Below are positions 1 to 7,429 of a stretch of DNA of 12,880 bases, one piece after another. Origin of the DNA: CALMEC01 sp031376485 (GTDB taxonomy: Bacteria > Actinomycetota > Thermoleophilia > Miltoncostaeales > Miltoncostaeaceae). The translations under genes and the position numbers were made by a program. The DNA lies in NCBI GenBank assembly GCA_031376485.1, contig JANMDV010000093.1, positions 1 to 12,880 on the forward strand, in the 5' to 3' direction. The first letter of the stretch is position 1. Each line of letters starts with the position of its first letter. The notes under the pieces were generated by a model. It ran no database searches and was not told where the DNA came from. It saw nothing but the letters and a program-made list of their open reading frames with translations.

Positions 1-1520
1 GGTCGCATCAGAACACGCAGATCGCCGACCAGGTCGATCCGCAGGACGTCGGGTGCGAGCCATCGAATCTGCGCGACATCCAGGTCGCCGACCCGCGCCG
101 GAGGTGACGCCGCCAGACGGGCCAGCGTCGTGTCACGCCGCTCACGCCAACCTGCGCCCTCGTCGCGCACCGAGAAGTTGTCGGTCGTGTGTACGCCGTG
201 GCGCACATGCAACACATTCAAGGCATCGACCAGGCTGAGACCCGCGGCCGTATGCCAACAGGTCATGGACGCGACGGCAATCGCCGCCGAGAGCCCATCC
301 TTGTCGCGCGCGTCGGCACCGATGGCGTACCCGATGGCCTCCTCGTAGGCGAGCACCTGGCGAAGCTCGGGGCGATCCATCGCCGGGCGTGAGAGCCATT
401 TGAACCCCGTCAACGTCTCCTCGTGCTGCACACCGTGATGCGCCGCGATCTTCGACAGAAGTGACGAGGACACCACCGTCGAGACGACCAGCCTCTCCGG
501 GCCTGCGGTGACGTCCTGCAAAAGCCAGTCGCCCAGGAGCGCCCCGACCTCGTCCCCTGTCAGCTGACGCGTGGCGCCGCCCGTCGTCGGCACCATCACA
601 GCGAGGCGGTCGGCATCCGGATCGAGCGCCAGGCCGAGCTTCGCGTCGACCTGACGCATACGTTCCGCCAAGAGATCCGTGGCGCCAGGCTCCTCCGGAT
701 TCGGGAAACCGACCGTGGGGAAGTCCGGATCGGGCAGGACCTGCTGGGCAACGGGATGCACATCGTGATGGCCTGCGGCCGCCAGAAGCTGCGCGAGCAA
801 GGCCCCGCCGACGCCGTGCAGCGCGGTGGTCGCGATCCGTATGGGTGCTCGGGCCCTGGGAACCCGCGCGAGCGTCGTCTCGCAGTACGCGGCGACGAGC
901 GCAGCTGGGAGCTGCCCGATGTCGGCGGGCATCACCGCGCCAGGATTCACCACGCCATCCGCGGCGACCGCCGCAATGCATGCGGCGACGTCCATATCGA
1001 CCGGCGGAACGATCTGCGCGGCGTCCCCCATGTAGAGCTTGAGCCCGTTGTCGGACGGGGGGTTGTGACTCGCCGTGACGACGATGCCGACCGCGACGCC
1101 GAGCGGCCGGATGGCGAACACCGCCACGGGTGTCGCAAGCGGCGCGTCCGCCAACGTGACGCGGATGCCGTGGTCGGCGATGACCTGGGCGCAATCGGCG
1201 GCGAAACGCCGTGAGCGATGCCGCGCGTCATACGCGATGACGACGCCGCGACCCGCGGCATCGGGCTCATTCGCCAGGAGATAACGGGCGATCCCGGCTG
1301 CCGATTCGCGAACGACCACCCGGTTCATGCCCGTGGGTCCGGCCTCCATCCGAGCCCGAATCCCCGCCGTCCCGAATGCCGCCCGTCCCGAGAAGCGCTC
1401 CACGAGTGTGGCCGCGTCGCCCGCGTCGACCAGGGCCTGCAGCTCCGCCCGGGTCTCGGGATCGGGGTCGCGGGCGATCCACGCCCGGACGACTGACAGC
1501 AACGTGGGTTCGATCGTCAT
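1..1520 (-). CDS. Phospho-sugar mutase (phosphoglucomutase/phosphomannomutase type), C-terminus cut by window edge
   Basis: An alpha-D-phosphohexomutase that interconverts sugar 1- and 6-phosphates in the cytoplasm through a phosphoserine intermediate. The frame is open from ATG at 1518-1520 to base 1, giving 506 codons. Visible signatures, in order: FGTAGIRARM (residues 49-58), the catalytic-serine loop TASHNPPSDNG (149-159, Ser151), the metal-binding loop DPDADR (300-305), and the sugar-binding loop EEAIGY (393-398) followed by RDKDGLSAA, a pattern typical of PgcA/PGM2-like members. The last codons read ...LRVLMRP, just where the family's phosphate-binding RPSGTEPK loop begins, so only the end of domain 4 is missing. 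Full-length relatives have about 550-580 residues. In-frame TTG and GTG codons lie just upstream of the ATG, so the start could be slightly earlier. The preferred substrate (glucose, mannose or pentose phosphate) cannot be read from the sequence. The gene lies 122 bases downstream of the ZIP gene on the same strand. Confidence 0.93.
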   Translation of the reverse strand, partial: MTIEPTLLSVVRAWIARDPDPETRAELQALVDAGDAATLVERFSGRAAFGTAGIRARMEAGPTGMNRVVVRESAAGIARYLLANEPDAAGRGVVIAYDARHRSRRFAADCAQVIADHGIRVTLADAPLATPVAVFAIRPLGVAVGIVVTASHNPPSDNGLKLYMGDAAQIVPPVDMDVAACIAAVAADGVVNPGAVMPADIGQLPAALVAAYCETTLARVPRARAPIRIATTALHGVGGALLAQLLAAAGHHDVHPVAQQVLPDPDFPTVGFPNPEEPGATDLLAERMRQVDAKLGLALDPDADRLAVMVPTTGGATRQLTGDEVGALLGDWLLQDVTAGPERLVVSTVVSSSLLSKIAAHHGVQHEETLTGFKWLSRPAMDRPELRQVLAYEEAIGYAIGADARDKDGLSAAIAVASMTCWHTAAGLSLVDALNVLHVRHGVHTTDNFSVRDEGAGWRERRDTTLARLAASPPARVGDLDVAQIRWLAPDVLRIDLVGDLRVLMR

Positions 1521-1642
1521 CGCGGGCAACTCTCGCAGAGGCACACGCTCCGTAGCCGTCGCCCGCTGGACTCGGCAGCACGGGGACGCACCCGAACCGG
1601 GGCTGGAGGTAATCCGAGTGTCACCGCGTCTCGCGCCGTCGA

Positions 1643-2452
1643 TCACGTCAGGAGATAGCCGGCGACGAAGCCGAGCACGAAGGTGACTGCGACCCAGCGG
1701 TTCACCTCGGCGAACACGTGGGGGATGATCGCGACCGACACGACGGCGAGCACCGCCCCGGAGGCGACGGCCTGGGTCGTGCCTGCAATCGCAGGATCGG
1801 CGTCGACGAGGACGGCGCCACCGAGCACAGTCGCACCCACGAGCGTCACACCGATCGCGGCCATCAGCGAGACAGCAAAGCGTTTGCTGAGACCCCCGGC
1901 AACGATCGGCTGTGCGGCCCCGTATGCCTCGACGAGATTGCCCAGCAGAATGCCGACAAGAAGCGCCAGCCCGATCTTCCCCTCGGCGACCGTGAGCCCC
2001 AGCGCGATCGACTCAGGAACGCCGTCCAGGAAGAGGCCGACGGCGATGGCTTCGCCACGCGCGGCCTGCGCGCCGCCGGTGTCCGTCGCCATCGGACGGC
2101 CCGCCGCCGCCGAATGTCCCGATCGACGTGTCGTTCGCATGTGTTCGTTGCGCGTCACCCACGCGTCTGCGACGACGTAGACGAGCATCCCGGCGAGCAA
2201 GCCGGCGGCCGTGGTCCAAAGGCCCGCCCTGGCATCGGCTTCGGGGACGAGCTCGAACGCGACCGCGGCGAGCAAGACGCCACCTCCAAACGCGGTGATC
2301 CCGGCGGCGACCCGTGCCGGGAGCCTCAGCACAACCCCGGCCACTGCGCCGATGACGAGGCTCCCTCCAGCCGCAAGGCCCCAGCCGACGGACGCCCCGA
2401 CCGCGCTCACGGCGCCTGTCGCCGCCCGCCACGTCCGCGGAGACGGGCACAC
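1643..2452 (-). CDS. ZIP-family divalent metal transporter
   Basis: A membrane permease of the ZIP (zinc/iron permease) family, probably importing zinc or another divalent cation into the cytoplasm. The 269 residues form about eight hydrophobic segments. Segment 2 carries AFELVPEA (65-72). A hydrophilic loop (about 101-133) precedes segment 4, which holds DGVPES (143-148), the counterpart of the HNxPEG metal site. Segment 5 has GNLVEAYG (171-178) with Glu175 where the second metal-site motif lies, and the C-terminal half has IIPHVFAE (242-249). Asp143 in place of histidine is a variant I associate with actinobacterial ZIP proteins; metal preference cannot be inferred. The start is uncertain. 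GTG at 2450-2452 has GAGGAG only two bases upstream, which is tight, and an in-frame GTG at 2408-2410 starts just before the first hydrophobic segment and may be the real one. No metal-regulator gene is nearby. Confidence 0.88.
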   Translation of the reverse strand: MCPSPRTWRAATGAVSAVGASVGWGLAAGGSLVIGAVAGVVLRLPARVAAGITAFGGGVLLAAVAFELVPEADARAGLWTTAAGLLAGMLVYVVADAWVTRNEHMRTTRRSGHSAAAGRPMATDTGGAQAARGEAIAVGLFLDGVPESIALGLTVAEGKIGLALLVGILLGNLVEAYGAAQPIVAGGLSKRFAVSLMAAIGVTLVGATVLGGAVLVDADPAIAGTTQAVASGAVLAVVSVAIIPHVFAEVNRWVAVTFVLGFVAGYLLT

Positions 2453-2502
2453 CGCTCCTCGTGAACACCTCCGCGGCCCACAGCACGAACGGGTGGCTTC
2501 TT

Positions 2503-2537
2503 AGATCTGATTCCGAGACTCCGGCGACGAGATCTGA
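2503..2537. repeat. Short direct repeat AGATCTGA, two copies
   Basis: AGATCTGA occurs at 2503-2510 and again at 2530-2537, a 27-base period, roughly 50-85 bases upstream of the ZIP start candidate at 2452. Each copy contains the palindrome AGATCT. A tandem operator is possible, but eight bases is short and chance is a fair explanation. Confidence 0.35.
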
Positions 2538-2562
2538 CGGCTCATCTCGGGAAGGTAACGCA

Positions 2563-2580
2563 CTGGTGGGCGGCGTCGCG
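2563..2580. repeat. 18-base direct repeat, copy 1 (intergenic)
   Basis: CTGGTGGGCGGCGTCGCG at 2563-2580 is identical to 2879-2896, which encodes RDAAHQ in the ACT domain of the threonine ammonia-lyase (minus strand). The copies are 316 bases apart in direct orientation. Flanking bases diverge immediately on both sides, so any ancient partial duplication of the gene end has decayed or is very short. Confidence 0.45.
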
Positions 2581-2821
2581 TGCGCGAGCGCTCGCCGCGA
2601 TCAGCTTCTCGGGCCCGTGTCATGAACTCCCTTGCCGGACGGCGAGCGAAACGGCCCGGAGCGGCGGCGCGAACTCGGTCCAGGGCGGGACGCAGCTCAC
2701 CCTCAGGAGCTTTATCGCGCGCGGCGACCTGATGCGGATCGTCTCCATGACACAGGCCCTCAGCCGCACCGAAGCATCGCATGAGCCATGGCCTTCGCAT
2801 GGAGGCCGGGGGCGGGCCACC

Positions 2822-4039
2822 TCAGCGGACCTGTTCGACCCGGTATCCCTCCAACTGGAGCTGCCCGCGCACATCGGCCTGGTGGGCGGCGTCGCGCGTC
2901 TCGACTGTGAACACGGCCTCGACACTGGCGAGCGGGAGCGCCAGTCCCTCGCGATGGTGCTCGACCGACAGGACGTTTAACCCCAGCCGCGCGAGGACCC
3001 CGGTCAGGTGATGGAGCGCGCCCGGGCGGTCGTCGAGCACGACACGCACCACCATGAACCTGGCCGCGGCCGACAGACCATGAGCGATCAGGCGCGTCAG
3101 AAGCAGGGGGTCGACGTTGCCACCGGAAAGCACCGCCACCGCAGGCCCGGCACCCGGGACCACACCGGCGATGAGCGCGGCCACAGGCAATGCCCCCGAC
3201 GGCTCCACGAGGGCTTTCGCCCGTTCCAGCAGCAACAGCACGGCACGGCTGATCTGCTCCTCCGACACCGTCACGATCTCGTCGGCGAACGCCCGTGCAT
3301 GGGCCAGGGTGAGCGTGCCCGGCCGCCGCAGGGCCACACCGTCGGCCATGGTCACCGGGTCCACCTCGACGGGATGGCCCGCCGCCACGGACCTCCGCAT
3401 CGAACTGGCCCCCTCGGCCTGAACCCCGATCACTCGGACATCGGGACGCAGCGCTTTGATCGCCGCGCCGACGCCGGCCAGCAGGCCCCCACCTCCGACC
3501 GACACGAGCACCGTCTCGACCTCCGGCGCCTCCTCCAATACCTCGAGAGCGACCGTGCCCTGCCCCGCGATGATTGCCGGGTGCTCGAAGGGCGGGACGA
3601 AGACGGCGCCGTGCGCAGTCGCGTACTCCTGGGCCCGTTCGAGGCAGACGTCGACCCCACCGGGAACGGTGACGACCTGCGCGCCGTACTCGGCCGTCGC
3701 CTGCAGCTTGGGAAGCGCCGCGCGCTCGGGCATGAACACCCGGGAGCGGCGTCCGGTCAGTGACGCCGCCAGGGCAACGCCCTGGGCGTGGTTTCCCGCC
3801 GACCCGGCCACCACCTCGGCCCCCTCGGCGACCGTCGCCATGAAGTTGTAGGCGCCTCGGATCTTGAACGATCCCGAGCGCTGGAGGTGCTCGGGTTTGA
3901 GCAGCACGGGCCGCCCGACCATGCGGCTGAGGCTGTCCGAGCGCTCCGTCGGGGTTGGGCGCACCACCTCGCCGACGCGCTCACGCGCTGAGCGGATCTC
4001 GTCGATCGTGACCAACAGAGACGTCTCGGACACCGTCAC
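2822..4039 (-). CDS. ilvA: Threonine ammonia-lyase (threonine dehydratase), medium form with ACT domain
   Basis: A cytoplasmic PLP enzyme that deaminates L-threonine to 2-oxobutyrate, the entry to isoleucine synthesis (or threonine breakdown in catabolic members). From GTG 4037-4039 it has 405 residues. Visible features: the PLP-lysine motif SGSFKIRGA (Lys59), GSAGNHAQG (79-87), the phosphate-binding glycine loop GGGGL (182-186), SGGN (305-308), and a C-terminal ACT domain (about 328-405) starting RFMVVRVVLDDRPGAL. Length and a single ACT domain match the medium form, not the two-ACT biosynthetic enzyme of E. coli. The frame stays open upstream to 4108, but that start would overlap the divergent dehydrogenase gene and adds residues unlike the family, so I prefer the GTG, which has TACAGT 7 bases before it and no Shine-Dalgarno. 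Serine dehydratase activity is also possible. Whether the ACT domain binds isoleucine or valine cannot be seen. Confidence 0.92.
   Translation of the reverse strand: MTVSETSLLVTIDEIRSARERVGEVVRPTPTERSDSLSRMVGRPVLLKPEHLQRSGSFKIRGAYNFMATVAEGAEVVAGSAGNHAQGVALAASLTGRRSRVFMPERAALPKLQATAEYGAQVVTVPGGVDVCLERAQEYATAHGAVFVPPFEHPAIIAGQGTVALEVLEEAPEVETVLVSVGGGGLLAGVGAAIKALRPDVRVIGVQAEGASSMRRSVAAGHPVEVDPVTMADGVALRRPGTLTLAHARAFADEIVTVSEEQISRAVLLLLERAKALVEPSGALPVAALIAGVVPGAGPAVAVLSGGNVDPLLLTRLIAHGLSAAARFMVVRVVLDDRPGALHHLTGVLARLGLNVLSVEHHREGLALPLASVEAVFTVETRDAAHQADVRGQLQLEGYRVEQVR
2879..2896. repeat. 18-base direct repeat, copy 2 (inside the lyase gene)
   Basis: This is the second copy of the 18-base sequence at 2563-2580. 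It lies within the coding sequence of the threonine ammonia-lyase ACT domain, so here its sequence is explained by protein coding. The intergenic copy is the unexplained one. Confidence 0.45.
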
Positions 4040-4076
4040 GACCGCGACTGTACTCCCACCGTGGTATGCATTGGCG
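4040..4076. promoter_or_regulatory. Divergent, probably leaderless promoter region between the lyase and dehydrogenase genes
   Basis: Only 37 bases separate the two chosen starts. On the minus strand TACAGT (4052 down to 4047) is followed by 7 bases and then the GTG of the lyase. On the plus strand TATGCA (4065-4070) is followed by 6 bases and the ATG of the dehydrogenase. Neither start has a Shine-Dalgarno sequence, so both fit leaderless transcripts. I find no convincing -35 hexamer for either. The palindrome CCACCGTGG (4057-4065) sits between them and could be an operator or chance. Confidence 0.4.
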
Positions 4077-4841
4077 ATGGGGCTCGAGGCAAGCAGCGTG
4101 CTGATCACCGGCGGAGCATCTGGGCTCGGCGCCGCGACGGCACAGCGGCTCTATGACCTGGGCGCCCATGTGGTCGTCGCCGACCTCCCTGAAAGCCGCG
4201 GCGTCCGTGTGGCGGTCGAGTTGGGCACGCGGGCGACATTCGCCGCGGCCGACGTTCGGGATGAGACACAGGTTCGCGAGGCGGCACGTGCCGCAACGGA
4301 CCGCGCACCCCTCCGGGTCGCCGTCTGCTGCGCCGGCATTCTGCCGGCCGCCCGCATCGCTGGACGGGACGGACCACATTCGCTCGCCCTGTTCCAAGAT
4401 GTGATCGACATCAACCTGGTCGGCACGTTCAACACCTTGCGCCTGGCGGCCGAGGCAATGGCCGACAACGAACCCGATGACGACGGCACGCGTGGCGTCG
4501 TCGTCATGACCGCGTCGATCGCAGCCTACGAGGGGCAGATTGGTCAAGCGGCCTATGCCGCGTCCAAAGGCGGCGTCGCGGCGCTGACGATCACCGCGGC
4601 GCGTGATCTCGCGAGCCGCGGCATCAGGGTCATGTCCATCGCCCCGGGCCCAATGTCGACGCCGATGCTTACGGACTTCGGCCAGAAGGTGGAGGACGTC
4701 CTGGCCGCCCAGGCGGTGCATCCCAAGCGACTCGGCCATCCCGACGAGTTCGCCGCGCTCGTCGCGCACATCATCGCGAATCCGTACCTCAACGGCGAAG
4801 TCATCCGGCTCGACGCCGCAGTACGCATGCCGCCCAAGTAG
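4077..4841 (+). CDS. Short-chain dehydrogenase, HSD10-like (3-hydroxyacyl-CoA dehydrogenase type 2)
   Basis: An NAD-dependent oxidoreductase of the classical SDR family, 254 residues, the usual length. Visible features: the Rossmann glycine motif TGGASGLG (11-18), Asp36 at the end of beta-2 favouring NAD over NADP, CCAG (84-87) in place of the usual NNAG, Asn113, catalytic Ser147 in TASIAAYEG, and YAASK (160-164) with Tyr160 and Lys164. The stretches NEPDDDG, YEGQIGQAAYAASKGG, PKRLGHPDEFAALV and LNGEVIRLDAAVRM are characteristic of HSD10-type enzymes, which oxidise 3-hydroxyacyl-CoA or 2-methyl-3-hydroxybutyryl-CoA. The substrate is inferred from this resemblance only. The ATG at 4077 is chosen because the Rossmann motif follows at the normal distance; the frame is open further upstream only as the antisense of the lyase gene. 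It is divergent from the threonine lyase and convergent with mutS2. Confidence 0.9.
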   Translation: MGLEASSVLITGGASGLGAATAQRLYDLGAHVVVADLPESRGVRVAVELGTRATFAAADVRDETQVREAARAATDRAPLRVAVCCAGILPAARIAGRDGPHSLALFQDVIDINLVGTFNTLRLAAEAMADNEPDDDGTRGVVVMTASIAAYEGQIGQAAYAASKGGVAALTITAARDLASRGIRVMSIAPGPMSTPMLTDFGQKVEDVLAAQAVHPKRLGHPDEFAALVAHIIANPYLNGEVIRLDAAVRMPPK

Positions 4842-4862
4842 TCACCCTGGATCCAGGGTCAC
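4841..4862. terminator. Palindrome between convergent genes, possible bidirectional terminator
   Basis: ACCCTGGATCCAGGGT (4844-4859) is a perfect 16-base palindrome that can fold as a 6-bp stem with a GATC loop; two further pairs follow beyond a C-C mismatch. It lies directly after the TAG of the dehydrogenase (4839-4841) and includes the last base of the mutS2 stop codon (4859-4861, minus strand). Position and symmetry fit a terminator serving both directions. There is no T-run on either side, so it is not a canonical intrinsic terminator. Confidence 0.5.
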
Positions 4863-7234
4863 CGCAGGGTCCCGATCGTCGCGCCGTCGCCGCCGTCATC
4901 GGGACCTCCCAGCTCAGTGCGCGCCACCAGGGGATGCCGATCGAGTTCCTCGCGCACCGCGGCGCGGAGCGCACCGGTGCCACGTCCATGCACGATGCGG
5001 ACGGTCTCGAGACCGACCATCGCGGCGGCATCGACGTGCGCCCGCACCCCGGCACACGCCTCGCCTGCGCGCTGGCCTCGGACGTCCAGCTCGTACGGGA
5101 CCGCATTCATGACCGGCCGGGTCTCCGGCGAAACCGCGGGCTGAGGCTCGGCGACGCGTGCGTCACGCACGATCCGTGACAGATCGAGCCGCATGCGGGC
5201 AGACGGTCCCTGGATCTCGACGGTGCCGTCCTCGATGGCGATCACCTCGCCGCGCACGCCCAGATCTGCGACAACCACCCGATCACCGACCCTCAGATCG
5301 GGCGGCGGCGCCGTCGGCCGGGTGGCGTCGAACAACGCCCGCCCCGCGCGCGCCGCCGCGGCCGACGCGGCGCCGAGCCTGCGGTCGCGTTCGGCCGCGT
5401 CGGACGCCGCTCCCGCTGCGACCCGGCGGCGCTCCTCACGCCGTGCCGCTGCCAACTCCCCACGAAACTGCGCAAGCTCGGCCTGCAACGCACCCAGCTC
5501 GCCACGGGCCTCGTCACGTGCCCGCTCACGAGACGCTGCGGCGTCTCGACGCATGCGTTCGATGCGCGCGGCCAACTCGGCCTCGCGGTGCTCCACCTCT
5601 GCGCGGACACGCGCGGCCTCGTCGCGCTCGACAAGCGCCGCATCACGCTCAGCCTCGGCCGCGACCCGCGCGGCGGCGGCCTCCTGCAGTAAGGCTTCGA
5701 CGCCGCCACGCTCCTGACCGAAGATCTGACGGGCCGCGGCAAGCACATCGGCGTCCAAGCCCAGACGGTCGGCGACCTCGATCGCATGTGACGCGCCGGG
5801 CTCGCCGACACGGATCGTAAAGGTCGGGGCCATGCGTTCGGCATCGAACCCCACCGCCGCGTTGGCCGCGCGCGGCGTTTCGCTGGCCCAGCCTTTGAGC
5901 TCGTGGTGGTGCGTCGTGGCAAGCACCAACCCACCACGATCGATGAGCGCCTCGAGCACGGCCCGTGCGATGGCCGCCCCTTCCGTGGGGTCGGTCCCTG
6001 CGGCGACCTCGTCGAGAAGAACAAGCGACCGAGGGCCTGCCAGCGCCAGGATCTGCTGCAGCCGTCGCACATGACCAGAGAACGTTGACAGGCTTCGCTC
6101 GATGGACTGATCATCGCCGATGTCGACCAGCACCTGGTCGAACACCGGCAGGTGGGCGACGGCCGCAGGTGGCCGGATGCCGCACTGATTGACCAGGGCC
6201 AAGATTCCCAGCGTCTTCAGCCCGACGGTCTTTCCGCCGGCGTTCGGTCCGCTGATCACGAGCGCGCGCAACCCGGTCAGCGGCAGGTCGATTGGCACCG
6301 CGGTGACGGGATCGAGCAGCGGATGGCGCGCACGCTCCAGCGCGACGTCGCCGGACGTCTCCTGAACGACGCATCCATGCCATTGGCGTGAGAGCGCCGC
6401 ACATCCGACCACCAGGTCGATCTGTGCAACCCGGTCGACGGCCTCTGTGAGCGATAGGGCGACCTGGCCCACCCCCGTCGACAGCCGGGCGAGGACGCGC
6501 TCCACCTCCACACGTTCACCGGCTTCGAGCTCACGGACCCGGTTGTTGGCCTCGACGACGTCGAGCGGCTCCACGAAGATGGTCTGGCCTGAGGCGGAAC
6601 GATCGTGGACGATGCCCGGCACTGCGGATCGCGACGAGGCTTTGACGGCCAGGACCGGACGACCCGCGCGTTCGGTGATGAACCCCTCCTGCAGGTGCTG
6701 CCGCGCGCGCTGCGCGGACGAGCGCAGCGCCTCCGTCGCGGCTGAACGGGCTCCGGCCAGCGCTCGGCGCGCCTGCCCGAGTTCGATGCTGGCATCGTCC
6801 TTGAGCCCGCCGTGTCCGTCGAGCGCGCGATCGATCTCACCGGCGAGTCGATCGAGCAGCACCAGATCGATGCCTTCAGTGATCTGCGCCAACGTCGGGG
6901 CGATGTCGGCGTGTGTGGTCACCGAGGCTGCCAGCTCGCTCATCCCGCCGACGGTTGCCAGCACCTGACTGAGCTCAGCCACGTCGAGCAGGCCCCCGCG
7001 TTCCGCCGCCGCCGTGGCCTGACGGATGTCCGCGATCCCCGCGGGAACCGCGACGCCGAGTCGCAGCAACTCGAGCGCCTCGCCGGTGAGCAGGTGCCGC
7101 CGACGCACGAGCTTTGCATCGGCACTCGGCGCATGAACGAGGGCCGATGCGCGCCCGGCGACCGACGAACAGTGCCCGGCCAGCCGGGCACGGACGTCGT
7201 CGAACTCCAAAAGTTCTTCTCCACGGGACTCCAT
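4859..7234 (-). CDS. mutS2: MutS2-family ATPase/endonuclease
   Basis: A cytoplasmic DNA-binding ATPase of the MutS2 family, implicated in suppressing recombination and, in some bacteria, in rescuing collided ribosomes. It has 791 residues, the usual length. In order: an N-terminal core/lever region (about 1-300), the ATPase domain with Walker A GPNAGGKT (329-336), the signature stretch DDQSIERSLSTFSGH (374-388), Walker B LVLLDEV (404-410) and the THHHELK loop (441-447), a long Glu/Arg/Ala-rich coiled coil (about 515-610), a small beta segment GDRVVVADLGVRGEV (650-664), and a C-terminal Smr domain (about 715-791) with LDVRG and the nuclease-associated HGRGTG (749-754). The start ATG 7232-7234 gives the family N-terminus ESRGEELLEFDDVRARL. 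The frame is open up to 7408, but that extension looks non-coding. There is no Shine-Dalgarno; TACGAT lies 8 bases before the ATG, so a leaderless start is possible. No mutL or mutS is visible nearby. Confidence 0.96.
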   Translation of the reverse strand: MESRGEELLEFDDVRARLAGHCSSVAGRASALVHAPSADAKLVRRRHLLTGEALELLRLGVAVPAGIADIRQATAAAERGGLLDVAELSQVLATVGGMSELAASVTTHADIAPTLAQITEGIDLVLLDRLAGEIDRALDGHGGLKDDASIELGQARRALAGARSAATEALRSSAQRARQHLQEGFITERAGRPVLAVKASSRSAVPGIVHDRSASGQTIFVEPLDVVEANNRVRELEAGERVEVERVLARLSTGVGQVALSLTEAVDRVAQIDLVVGCAALSRQWHGCVVQETSGDVALERARHPLLDPVTAVPIDLPLTGLRALVISGPNAGGKTVGLKTLGILALVNQCGIRPPAAVAHLPVFDQVLVDIGDDQSIERSLSTFSGHVRRLQQILALAGPRSLVLLDEVAAGTDPTEGAAIARAVLEALIDRGGLVLATTHHHELKGWASETPRAANAAVGFDAERMAPTFTIRVGEPGASHAIEVADRLGLDADVLAAARQIFGQERGGVEALLQEAAAARVAAEAERDAALVERDEAARVRAEVEHREAELAARIERMRRDAAASRERARDEARGELGALQAELAQFRGELAAARREERRRVAAGAASDAAERDRRLGAASAAAARAGRALFDATRPTAPPPDLRVGDRVVVADLGVRGEVIAIEDGTVEIQGPSARMRLDLSRIVRDARVAEPQPAVSPETRPVMNAVPYELDVRGQRAGEACAGVRAHVDAAAMVGLETVRIVHGRGTGALRAAVREELDRHPLVARTELGGPDDGGDGATIGTLR

Positions 7235-7297
7235 CGCCCGACATCGTACGACCCTGACCGGCACGTGGCCGGCCGGGCACGCGACGCCGGGTATTTC

Positions 7298-7335
7298 GCA
7301 CCTCGGCCCCTCGGCCGGCAGGAAACCGCAGGTGC
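7298..7335 (+). promoter_or_regulatory. Possible nested hairpin upstream of the GIKW-repeat gene
   Basis: GCACCT (7298-7303) pairs with AGGTGC (7330-7335). Immediately inside, CGGCC (7304-7308) pairs with GGCCG (7313-7317) around loop CCTC, leaving GCAGGAAACCGC as a 3' bulge. It lies in the 195-base region between the divergent mutS2 and the secreted-protein gene. I recognise no known riboswitch class. In GC-rich DNA such pairing can arise by chance. Confidence 0.25.
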
Positions 7336-7354
7336 ATGTCCAATCGCTCGGACA

Positions 7355-7375
7355 CAGCATCAAGGTGTTGATGTG
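7355..7375. promoter_or_regulatory. Inverted repeat before the GIKW-repeat gene
   Basis: CATCAA (7358-7363) and TTGATG (7368-7373) form a 6-bp inverted repeat with a GGTG loop, extended by CA/TG across one bulged G. It sits just upstream of TACAGT (7385-7390), a possible -10 hexamer about 40 bases before the GTG start at 7430. It could be an operator. No matching -35 was found. Confidence 0.3.
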
Positions 7376-7429
7376 AACGGCCGATACAGTCGGCGGAGTG
7401 CCATCCAACTACAGGGGAAACTGCAGGTC

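Larger units (their letters stand above)
2453..2821. other. Intergenic stretch of about 370 bases without a convincing gene
   Basis: This lies between the end of the threonine ammonia-lyase gene and the start of the ZIP gene, both on the minus strand. A 99-codon minus-strand frame (2501-2800) begins 21 bases after the lyase stop. It has no Shine-Dalgarno sequence, no strong third-position G/C bias, an arginine-rich composition and no recognisable motif, so I do not call it a gene. The region holds two copies of AGATCTGA (2503-2510 and 2530-2537, 27 bases apart) and one copy of an 18-base sequence that recurs inside the lyase gene. The promoter of the ZIP gene should be here, but I cannot pick a convincing -35/-10 pair. 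Confidence 0.5.

Noticed and set aside
142..1194. Long minus-strand frame of 350 codons
   Set aside because: It is out of frame with the phospho-sugar mutase, which occupies the same strand with all catalytic motifs. The alternative is Arg/Gly-rich low-complexity sequence typical of a GC-rich shadow.
1570..1630. Possible tRNA-like segment containing GGTTCGGGT on the minus strand
   Set aside because: No acceptor stem or anticodon arm can be formed around it; it is ordinary upstream DNA of the phospho-sugar mutase gene.
1718..2464. Plus-strand frame of 248 codons opposite the ZIP gene
   Set aside because: Composition is Arg/Asp/His-rich with no domain; the opposite strand has clear ZIP membrane segments.
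2501..2800. Minus-strand frame of 99 codons between the lyase and ZIP genes
   Set aside because: No Shine-Dalgarno, weak codon bias, Arg-rich composition and no motif. It is described under the intergenic stretch instead of being called a gene.
3008..3763. Plus-strand frame of 251 codons opposite the threonine lyase
   Set aside because: His/Arg/Gly-rich antisense shadow of a gene with full PLP-enzyme motifs.
3981..4769. Minus-strand frame of 262 codons opposite the dehydrogenase
   Set aside because: Antisense shadow; the plus strand has the SDR catalytic set in frame.
6812..7429. Upstream extension of the GIKW-gene frame into mutS2
   Set aside because: It is antisense to mutS2, and the signal peptide starting at 7430 marks the real N-terminus.
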